Part shown: piece by piece, positions 1 through 5,326 of the stretch
How the letters are laid out: each line of letters opens with the position of its first letter
Numbering within the stretch: the stretch's first letter is position 1
NCBI GenBank assembly: GCA_947178195.1
Contig: CAMWXM010000203.1
Coordinates: 1 to 5,326, forward strand
DNA from: an uncultured Ruminococcus sp.
GTDB taxonomy: Bacteria > Bacillota > Clostridia > Oscillospirales > Ruminococcaceae
Direction: 5' to 3'
Length of the DNA stretch: 5,326 nucleotides
Translations under genes and position numbers: made by a program
Notes under the pieces: model-generated
What the model was told of the DNA's origin: nothing
Database searches by the model: none
What the model saw: the letters and a program-made list of their open reading frames with translations, nothing else

Positions 1-61
1 AAAGAGTCGAACCAATATTTATGAATAATGTCTTTGGTATTGTAATATATTTTTAGGACTT

Positions 62-98
62 AATGCACATCTGAATAAAAGGTGTGCATTTATTTTTT
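62..98 (+). terminator. Rho-independent terminator reading rightward
   Basis: An 11-bp stem (62-72 AATGCACATCT with 80-90 AGGTGTGCATT, one T-G wobble) closes a 7-nt loop. It is followed by a T-rich tail including six T at 93-98. It most likely ends a plus-strand gene lying off the left edge. All three plus-strand frames entering from the edge close at 24, 28 and 56, before the stem. The upstream neighbour would then be convergent with the STAND gene. Confidence 0.7.
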
Positions 99-114
99 AT
101 AAATTCTTTAATAA

Positions 115-246
115 TTGAAACTGTTCATAATTTTTTACACAGTAATCAATTTGATTAGATTATACGCATTCATTTCAAACTTTACAGGTGATGCAATAGA
201 CATGGATGCAAATACAATAAATCCAAAAGGGACAGGAAATAAATGA
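115..246 (+). other. Doubtful 43-residue open frame in the left intergenic region
   Basis: A TTG at 115 follows an in-frame TAA and opens 43 codons to TGA at 244-246, starting LKLFIIFYTVINLIRLY and ending NPKGTGNK. The first half is hydrophobic and the second is polar, a small-membrane-peptide look. No Shine-Dalgarno site precedes the TTG, and a terminator lies just upstream. An internal ATG at 202 has AGGTG 11 nt before it and would give only 14 residues. It may be a gene remnant or chance. Confidence 0.15.
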
Positions 247-358
247 TTTTCCCAAATAACGTACAAAACGTTTTTTGTCTAAACCGTGTTTTATGCCATT
301 ACTTACTTGTGGATATTATTGACAATTACACGATTTGATATTCAGATTCACATATAGC
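247..358. other. Intergenic DNA 3' of the STAND gene, no clear terminator
   Basis: This stretch follows the TGA of the large gene in its reading direction. The only notable dyad is ACAAAA-N4-TTTTGT (263-278), an all-A/T 6-bp stem without a following T run on the minus strand, so I do not call it a terminator. Nothing else was seen. Confidence 0.3.
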
Positions 359-3300
359 TCATGTTTTTATTACATTCCAGCCACGGAGTCCAGAATACGA
401 AAACATAATGTTTAATTTTACATGGCAATTAACATCACCCCGTTCAAATTTTCTCAAAGGGTCTTCTTCCACAGACTGCGGTCTCGGAACAAATGTCACC
501 TCCAGATTCAACCCGTCCAACAGTATCTTACCGTTTGTCTGTTCAACTGCAGTGACAATTCCTGTAAATTCCTCAAGTCCCTCTGGTTCTCCCGCCTTGT
601 CACGATTAACATCTGAAAGCGGCTTAATCGGACACTTGCCGTCTTTTCCACCAACGTAAACGTCATGCTCTTTTGCCGTATTTAACCCATTCAAACGAGC
701 AATTCTATTTGCATCCGAAATATGACGATTAATAACTTCAGCTGATGCTGACGACATTCCTTCTTTACGCATAATAAAACTCATAAGAAACAGCAAGTAT
801 TCTTTTCTGTATCCATCATCCATATAGTCAGCAATAAATGACTGTGCCTTAAAAGCCTGAAAATATTCTACTCTGCGGTACAATTCAAACCATGTTCCAA
901 TATCTGAATTATTATGATCAGAGTCATTGGTCATTACATTTTTTATGAAACACTGTTCCATCAACTGTAATCTATGATCTTCTACTTTTCCCCAATTGCA
1001 GCCGCTAAGTGAGAAAACGGTATATGCCAACGAGCGTCGATAGCGTCTATCGGCAGGCGAATCCGAAACCAGTAATTCGGTGAAATGATTATCAACTTCA
1101 TCATAGTTCTGAGCGATTTCACTGAGTTTGTTTTTTGCCTCCTTTAACAACCGCACATCATCGTCAAGCTGTTCCCTCATTCTAATATACAATTCCATAG
1201 CAACGCTGAAATGTTCGTTATACCATTCTCTGAATTCTGGCTCTTCCTTTATCAACTGTGATATATCACGGTCTTTGTCAAAGGCTGCCAAATGACTGAT
1301 TATTGCGCACTCCATGTTAATTTGCGGAAAGAAGCTAAAGCTATCATATACGTCGGCGTCTTTGCGTGCGTTATCGAACTGAGCTTTTGCTAAACCGTAA
1401 CGCACACTGATTTCAGAAATCAATTCTGGATATTTTGAGTACATTCTTCCAGATTTTTTATCATCCTTTTCGGAATCAATTGTATTAATGATCCATTGTC
1501 CGTAAATACATCCGAGTGTTGTTTCATGCATCTCCTTGTCGTTGACCGCTATTTCAATTGCCTTCTCTGCGGTTTTGACTGCTTCTTCATATTGAGGCAC
1601 AATAATTTTTTTACAGTTTTTATCACCAATTGCAAGTAGTCTTGCTAAATGATTATAATAGTGCGGATTGTTGGGAAACTTTTCAATCAATAGATCAAAA
1701 AGGTCTTTTTTATCCGTCCACAAAGGTATGCTTTCTACTAATAAGGAAAATTTTGTTTTTCGTTCTTCCGAATCAATATAAGCACGGTCGATTATCAATT
1801 CCTTCAGAATTTTATCCACATATTCACTGTCGCAATCATACAATTCATCCATCGTTTCAATATACATTTTAGCAGATTTAAATGTCACATCATCTATTTC
1901 CGGATCTTTCACTTTCGGTGCATGCAACAAAAAAAGTATTTTTTCCGCAATTACTCTGTGACACATCCTTAAACCTTCTTTATCCCGGATTGTCATTAAC
2001 TTAAAAATTGCAGGAGAGAGGCTTTCCAACAAAGCATAAATATTTTCAGTATCACTGTTGTTCGGTCTGTCCAACAACGACTTTAATTCTGAAAACGCAA
2101 CGCATATATTTTGCGAAAAAACGGTGATAAGCGAAAGACTGTTTAACAAAATTCGTTCTTTTGAACTGCATTCAGATACAGTCCTCGACAGACTTTCCAT
2201 CAATTGATACTCTTCTTGAAATGTGTAAAATCCGTAGAAGAATGGTGAACGCCGTTCTTTATATTTGTCGACTCCAGTAATTTGCTCCAATAACTTTCTT
2301 CGTTCGTTCCCATCCTTTTTTTGGGATGCAATAGCAGAAAAAGCATCATAAAATCTTTTCGCTATAGGTATTGGCATTGTATTGCCCAAAAAAGCTAATG
2401 TAGTATGTTTTTCTTCATTTTTATTCGAATGATTTCCTATACGTTTAATTAACAGTACTACCATCCTACAGTTTTCGGCATTAACTGCGTTATTAAGTTT
2501 GTTCAACTCATCATCGGATATAACGGTAGAACCTGATTCTACTGACAAAAGTATACATTTTCCCGTTTTTTGATATATTTCTATCAGAATTTTGGCTGTT
2601 TGAGACGTATATTTTTTCAAGCGGACACACGGAAATAGCTCCTTAAAATTCCACAATATACGTTTTGACAATGTTGTTCCTCCTGAGCCCGCTCCATGAA
2701 GCAGAACCGTTGTTTTTACACGTGGAGATGTATCGTTCAATAATTTGTCAAGCTTATTGCAAATTTCTGTGTACTTTGCATCATCAACTAGACTCAAATC
2801 TCTATCTTTCGCTATATCGTTCCAGGTTGCCTCGTTTCCTTTAAAAAATGCTTCGCCAAAACTGTCTCCACCTCCAGACATATCCAAGCCGCAGCAATTC
2901 ATACCGTTTCCCGAACTGCGTTCACATCCAGAATATACTAGTTCTATGAAATCTTCAAAGCTGCACAGATCTTCGTTGTTGAATGTATAGATTCCACTGA
3001 TTGACGGTAAATTTGCAGAACGATCCGTAAAATTGTCGGGTTGATTTAAATACGTCTTGCATGTCAAACCCACATGAATCAGATTAGCCCCTTCGTGTTC
3101 AACAAAACTCCATTTATGCTTATCTTCCAATTCTGGAATTTCTTCCTTCATGTCTTTTGAAAATCGTGTTCTCAGCGAAACAATTCTGGTTGCTCCTGGC
3201 AACTTTAAGTCGCACAAATCGTTTATCAATTTATCCTTGAATGCCGCCGCACTAGCACTACAATCAAAAACAAATACAAGTGGAACATACGGATTTTCGG

Positions 3301-4813
3301 AAAGAAGCTTTTTTAAAGCATCTGTCACCGCATTTTTATAATCCCGCCATAAGCTCATATAACTTTTATCCGCACTCTTTCTTATTGTAAGAACGTTAAG
3401 CGTATTACCAAAGCTTTCTGCCTTTTCTTTCAATGTGACATCAATGCGCTTTACAACTCGCGTTCTACAGTTTTTCAAAAAATATTTGTATAATCCAAAA
3501 TTCTCCTGCTCTAGTCCAATATCTATAACCAATCCCCAATTCATTGCGCATATATTTTCTGGCTCTCCGCAATTTTCTCCCGAATATTTGTCGTCTGTAA
3601 TAAGAACTGGTACATAATTTGTAAATTTAACAAATCCTTCCCACAGTTCCTCCGTATCGGTATATTCTGGAGGAATACGCAAGGCGCTTATATCATTTTC
3701 ATCATATTGATAACTCGTTTTCTCCACCAAAAGCTTACAGCAATATGCGATATAAAATAATATCTTAAGTTGTTTCCCTCTTTCCATGCAATTTTTCTTG
3801 CAAAAGAAATTAATGCCCGCAGCAATTCTCGCCATCATAAACTGCAACTCAATATCGTCCTTCATTTTTTCAAGATGTTCATTTTCAACCCAGTTTACAA
3901 TACCGTTACATACGGCGTTTCTTACTATATATTCTTTATAATATTCACAAATATCCGCATCATTCCAGATAGAAGGCTTTATCAAGACGTCAAGCAAAGA
4001 ATTCCATCTTTTTAAATCATTATCTTTAGAATTATCATAAAAAACACTGAACTCAAAATAAGCTTGGTCAAAAAACAAATAAGCATCTTCCATTACACTA
4101 TCATAATCAATCAGTGAATATGTATCACTAGAGGCAATTATATTATAGCCATGTAAATCGCCATGAACCATACCCTTCAGAAAAATCTGGTCCGACAGGC
4201 ATTGTTCCAGTTTGGAAATATTTTTTATTAAATAATACGGATTAGGGAAAACCTGGCCAATCAAAGCTATAGATTCCGTTTCCGGATTATCAATCAGGTT
4301 TCTGATTCTGTTTTCAAATCTTCCGCTTTCTCCCAACTGTTTAGCAAGTAGGCAATTGAAAAAATCGCTTGTGGTTCCATCTATTTTTTTGTCCTTATTC
4401 AAACGAGCCAATAAATCAAAAGAAACCTGTTTCACATATTTAGCAAGCACTTTTCCGCTAAGCTCCGAAAAGGCTGTCATGTCTATGACACTATCGTTCG
4501 CTTGATGATATATAATAACGTACTTTCCATCAACTTCTGCTTCTCTTTCAACCTTAACGAGATGTTGTGAAAAGTCTGTAGCACCACGATGTAATATATT
4601 AGCTTTATCAGCTTCATTTTCCTCATCTCTTTCGGGAATACTGCAGACTTTTACAATATAACTTCCATTTAATCTGTTTCTTCTACTGGTTACCTTTACT
4701 CTGTACACATCCGCACCTGAACGTCCTTCTGTCAAAGGAAGGGCATTAATGTTATTATCTGAAATAACAGATAATTGTTCTTTTATAAATTCTCGTATTT
4801 TTAATGATAACAT
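359..4813 (-). CDS. SAMD9-like STAND NTPase with N-terminal APH-type kinase domain, TPR-like helices and C-terminal OB-fold
   Basis: Probable single-polypeptide defence or signalling ATPase. Seen: an APH/choline-kinase-like domain (about 25-345) with a Gly-rich loop at 30-37 (GRSGADVY), a candidate ATP-binding Lys in YIVKV (K55), catalytic HGDLHGYN (H217, D219, N224) and LIDYD (D236). Then come a Rossmann/SIR2-like region (about 420-600; strands GLVIDIG and PLVFVFD) and a Gly/Cys-rich linker (630-652). The NTPase follows: FFKGNEATW at 656-664, P-loop HGAGSGGTTL at 706-715 without the usual Lys, candidate Walker B ILLSVES at 754-760, VVLLIKR at 785-791, SPFFYGF at 856-862 and HRVIAEKIL at 952-960. 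TPR-like helices (for example FPNNPHYYNHLARL, 1046-1059) and an OB-fold ending FSYSGLRGWNV (1471-1481) complete it. This order is that of SAMD9 family cores as I know them, with a kinase replacing SAM/AlbA. The N-terminal domain may match Pfam TCAD9. Start: ATG with AGGA 6 nt upstream; an in-frame TAG nine codons upstream excludes a longer form. No signal peptide or membrane segment is seen, so it is probably cytoplasmic. Partner and substrate are unknown. The frame is intact, with no frameshift. Confidence 0.9.
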   Translation of the reverse strand: MLSLKIREFIKEQLSVISDNNINALPLTEGRSGADVYRVKVTSRRNRLNGSYIVKVCSIPERDEENEADKANILHRGATDFSQHLVKVEREAEVDGKYVIIYHQANDSVIDMTAFSELSGKVLAKYVKQVSFDLLARLNKDKKIDGTTSDFFNCLLAKQLGESGRFENRIRNLIDNPETESIALIGQVFPNPYYLIKNISKLEQCLSDQIFLKGMVHGDLHGYNIIASSDTYSLIDYDSVMEDAYLFFDQAYFEFSVFYDNSKDNDLKRWNSLLDVLIKPSIWNDADICEYYKEYIVRNAVCNGIVNWVENEHLEKMKDDIELQFMMARIAAGINFFCKKNCMERGKQLKILFYIAYCCKLLVEKTSYQYDENDISALRIPPEYTDTEELWEGFVKFTNYVPVLITDDKYSGENCGEPENICAMNWGLVIDIGLEQENFGLYKYFLKNCRTRVVKRIDVTLKEKAESFGNTLNVLTIRKSADKSYMSLWRDYKNAVTDALKKLLSENPYVPLVFVFDCSASAAAFKDKLINDLCDLKLPGATRIVSLRTRFSKDMKEEIPELEDKHKWSFVEHEGANLIHVGLTCKTYLNQPDNFTDRSANLPSISGIYTFNNEDLCSFEDFIELVYSGCERSSGNGMNCCGLDMSGGGDSFGEAFFKGNEATWNDIAKDRDLSLVDDAKYTEICNKLDKLLNDTSPRVKTTVLLHGAGSGGTTLSKRILWNFKELFPCVRLKKYTSQTAKILIEIYQKTGKCILLSVESGSTVISDDELNKLNNAVNAENCRMVVLLIKRIGNHSNKNEEKHTTLAFLGNTMPIPIAKRFYDAFSAIASQKKDGNERRKLLEQITGVDKYKERRSPFFYGFYTFQEEYQLMESLSRTVSECSSKERILLNSLSLITVFSQNICVAFSELKSLLDRPNNSDTENIYALLESLSPAIFKLMTIRDKEGLRMCHRVIAEKILFLLHAPKVKDPEIDDVTFKSAKMYIETMDELYDCDSEYVDKILKELIIDRAYIDSEERKTKFSLLVESIPLWTDKKDLFDLLIEKFPNNPHYYNHLARLLAIGDKNCKKIIVPQYEEAVKTAEKAIEIAVNDKEMHETTLGCIYGQWIINTIDSEKDDKKSGRMYSKYPELISEISVRYGLAKAQFDNARKDADVYDSFSFFPQINMECAIISHLAAFDKDRDISQLIKEEPEFREWYNEHFSVAMELYIRMREQLDDDVRLLKEAKNKLSEIAQNYDEVDNHFTELLVSDSPADRRYRRSLAYTVFSLSGCNWGKVEDHRLQLMEQCFIKNVMTNDSDHNNSDIGTWFELYRRVEYFQAFKAQSFIADYMDDGYRKEYLLFLMSFIMRKEGMSSASAEVINRHISDANRIARLNGLNTAKEHDVYVGGKDGKCPIKPLSDVNRDKAGEPEGLEEFTGIVTAVEQTNGKILLDGLNLEVTFVPRPQSVEEDPLRKFERGDVNCHVKLNIMFSYSGLRGWNVIKT

Positions 4814-4819
4814 TTTGGT

Positions 4820-4823
4820 TCCT
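4820..4823 (-). promoter_or_regulatory. Ribosome binding site of the STAND gene
   Basis: On the minus strand the bases before the start read CAGGAACCAAA then ATG. AGGA lies 6 nt from the start codon, a normal Shine-Dalgarno spacing. Together with the in-frame TAG at 4841-4843, this fixes the start at 4813. Confidence 0.75.
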
Positions 4824-4828
4824 GTATG

Positions 4829-4846
4829 ATATAGTAAAAACTATAT
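4829..4846. repeat. Perfect AT-rich hairpin ATATAGT-AAAA-ACTATAT just before the RBS
   Basis: Arms of 7 bp at 4829-4835 and 4840-4846 with a 4-nt loop. It sits 5 nt upstream of the AGGA site, so in mRNA it would form a small hairpin beside, not over, the ribosome site. It could be an operator or an mRNA-stabilising stem. Function is unproven. Confidence 0.35.
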
Positions 4847-4857
4847 TGTCCTTTCGT

Positions 4858-4914
4858 AAAAATTTGCGCTTGACCTAAAATAAATAATAAAAAACAAACA
4901 GCATAGCAAGCGCA
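4858..4914 (-). promoter_or_regulatory. Terminator-like long-loop stem in the leader (possible attenuator)
   Basis: Arms TGCGCTTG (4907-4914 on the minus strand) and CAAGCGCA (4865-4872) pair perfectly over 8 bp and are the most GC-rich part of this region. Reading toward the gene, the stem is followed after two A residues by a five-T run (4858-4862). That is the layout of an intrinsic terminator lying between promoter and gene. The 34-nt loop is longer than usual and weakens the call. If functional, it would stop transcription before the gene unless relieved. Confidence 0.35.
4875..4904 (-). other. Nine-codon Phe/Tyr/Leu-rich open frame in the leader loop
   Basis: An ATG at 4904 opens MLFVFYYLF and stops at TAG (4875-4877), lying entirely in the loop of the 4865-4914 stem. 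Five of nine residues are aromatic, reminiscent of leader peptides of attenuated operons. There is no Shine-Dalgarno sequence before it, and poly-T-rich DNA easily gives Phe/Tyr/Leu codons, so translation is doubtful. Confidence 0.15.
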
Positions 4915-4937
4915 GTAAGGAAAACTGTTTATTCTTT

Positions 4938-4959
4938 TAACAGAAATATATCTCTGTTA
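4938..4959. repeat. Inverted repeat TAACAGA-N8-TCTGTTA in the leader
   Basis: Perfect 7-bp arms at 4938-4944 and 4953-4959 with an 8-nt centre, 40-60 bp downstream of the candidate -10. The geometry (22 bp, twofold symmetric) suits a dimeric DNA-binding protein such as a roadblock repressor. It could equally form a weak RNA hairpin. No regulator gene is visible in the window. Confidence 0.35.
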
Positions 4960-4989
4960 CAAAATACGTTGTAATCGAACTATACGCTA

Positions 4990-5009
4990 ACTTGTCTTTT
5001 TATACAAGT
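4990..5009. repeat. Inverted repeat ACTTGT-N8-ACAAGT over the candidate -10
   Basis: Perfect 6-bp arms at 4990-4995 and 5004-5009 with an 8-nt AT-rich centre. It spans the TATAAA element, so it could be an operator, but the arms are short and AT-rich DNA makes chance dyads common. Confidence 0.3.
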
Positions 5010-5028
5010 CATTGTAGCATGATGTAAA
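4999..5028 (-). promoter_or_regulatory. Candidate sigma-70-type promoter for the STAND gene
   Basis: Read on the minus strand, TTTACA (5023-5028) and TATAAA (4999-5004) are separated by 18 bp, each close to the -35 and -10 consensus. An alternative extended -10, TGCTACAAT (5011-5019), lies in the spacer but has no good -35. Either would give a leader of about 180-190 nt. In AT-rich DNA such matches can arise by chance. This is the best pair I found by eye in the upstream region. Confidence 0.45.
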
Positions 5029-5066
5029 TCCACATTTAGACGAATAGAGATGTAAATAGATGTATT
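5021..5066. repeat. Direct repeats GATGTAAAT at and upstream of the -35
   Basis: GATGTAAAT occurs exactly at 5021-5029 and 5049-5057, followed by a partial copy GATGTATT at 5059-5066. The start-to-start distances are 28 and 10 bp, and the last is about one helical turn. The first copy overlaps the candidate -35 and the others lie just upstream of it, where an activator or repressor would bind. The link to a regulator is inference. Confidence 0.4.
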
Positions 5067-5326
5067 AAATCAATCCGAATCACCACCCAGCATTAAAATT
5101 CATTTTGCAAAACCAACATGTATAAAATAAAGTTCACATATAAAAATACTTACTTTGCCAAAATGGATCTCATTAAATGGCTATAATTTGCTATTTGGTT
5201 TTTATAATAGGATTTTTAGAGTTTACTTTAAAATACACCGAGTCACATAACTGCTAACCAATAAATGTTAACAATTAGTTTTGTATAGATAATCAATGGT
5301 GTATTATCCAAAGGATGCAGTAAGGT
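5067..5326. other. Distal upstream intergenic DNA, no gene seen
   Basis: AT-rich sequence with stop codons in all frames. A minus-strand frame open from the right edge for about 28 codons has no recognisable features. TATAAT-like hexamers at 5182-5187 and 5203-5208 lack a correctly spaced -35. No RNA gene, insertion sequence or attachment site was recognised. Confidence 0.4.

Noticed and set aside
1..16. T-arm-like GGTTCGACTC on the minus strand, suggesting a tRNA end
   Set aside because: The flanking bases do not pair as a 5-bp T-stem, and no acceptor stem can be seen.
263..278. ACAAAA-N4-TTTTGT dyad as terminator of the STAND gene
   Set aside because: The stem is all A/T except one G-C pair per arm and has no T run after it on the minus strand.
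408..659. Plus-strand open frame of 83 codons (and an overlapping 64-codon frame)
   Set aside because: It lies fully inside the OB-fold and linker part of the minus-strand gene, and its protein is low-complexity Ser/Pro/Phe typical of an antisense shadow.
1630..4015. Other plus-strand open frames of 60-81 codons inside the large gene
   Set aside because: All are antisense to well-supported domains, lack ribosome sites and recognisable motifs, and have shadow-type composition.
5155..5208. TATAAT-like hexamers with a TTGCCA (5155-5160) as a plus-strand promoter
   Set aside because: The spacing from TTGCCA to the nearest TATAAT is 21 bp, too long, and no plus-strand gene follows within the window.
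5312..5326. AAGG/GGATG near the right edge as the start of a plus-strand gene
   Set aside because: The ATG at 5315 is followed at once by CAG TAA, so no gene opens there.

Overview
The window is dominated by one very long minus-strand gene (359-4813, 1484 residues). It is AT-rich, has a Shine-Dalgarno site (AGGA, 6 nt before ATG) and A/T-rich sigma-70-like promoter elements. This suggests a low-GC bacterium, most likely a gut-type Firmicute of the Clostridia, but nothing here fixes the taxon.

The protein reads as a single-gene sensor/effector NTPase of the STAND type, and its C-terminal two thirds look like the core of the SAMD9/SAMD9L family. That core has a Rossmann/SIR2-like region (about 420-600), an FxKG..TW entry motif (about 657-664), and a P-loop of the unusual GxxxxGTTL type lacking the Walker A lysine (707-715). 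It continues with an SPF..G motif (856-861), a winged-helix-like segment ending in H..IAEKIL (952-960), a helical TPR-like region (about 1020-1380) and a C-terminal OB-fold (about 1412-1484). In place of the SAM and AlbA nuclease domains of animal SAMD9, the N-terminus is an aminoglycoside-phosphotransferase/choline-kinase-like domain. It has an intact HGDLHGYN catalytic loop (D219, N224) and a metal-binding IDYD (D236). The likely design, inferred, is that the TPR/OB part senses a trigger, the NTPase oligomerises or switches, and the kinase-like domain acts on a target or regulates the complex. This fits a defence or programmed-shutdown system held in one polypeptide.

Layout. 1-60: no gene assignable; probably the tail of a plus-strand gene outside the window. 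62-98: plus-strand intrinsic terminator. 99-358: intergenic, with one doubtful short open frame (115-246) and no convincing terminator for the big gene. 359-4813: the STAND gene. 4814-5326: about 510 bases without a gene. Its part nearest the gene (4814-5066) holds the ribosome binding site, a leader with several perfect inverted repeats, a terminator-like stem whose loop contains a 9-codon Phe/Tyr/Leu-rich open frame, a candidate promoter, and GATGTAAAT direct repeats over and upstream of the -35. The distal part (about 5070-5326) is featureless AT-rich DNA. The long structured leader suggests controlled expression, as expected for a potentially toxic effector. No partner gene is visible, so the system may be self-contained, although genes beyond either edge cannot be seen.
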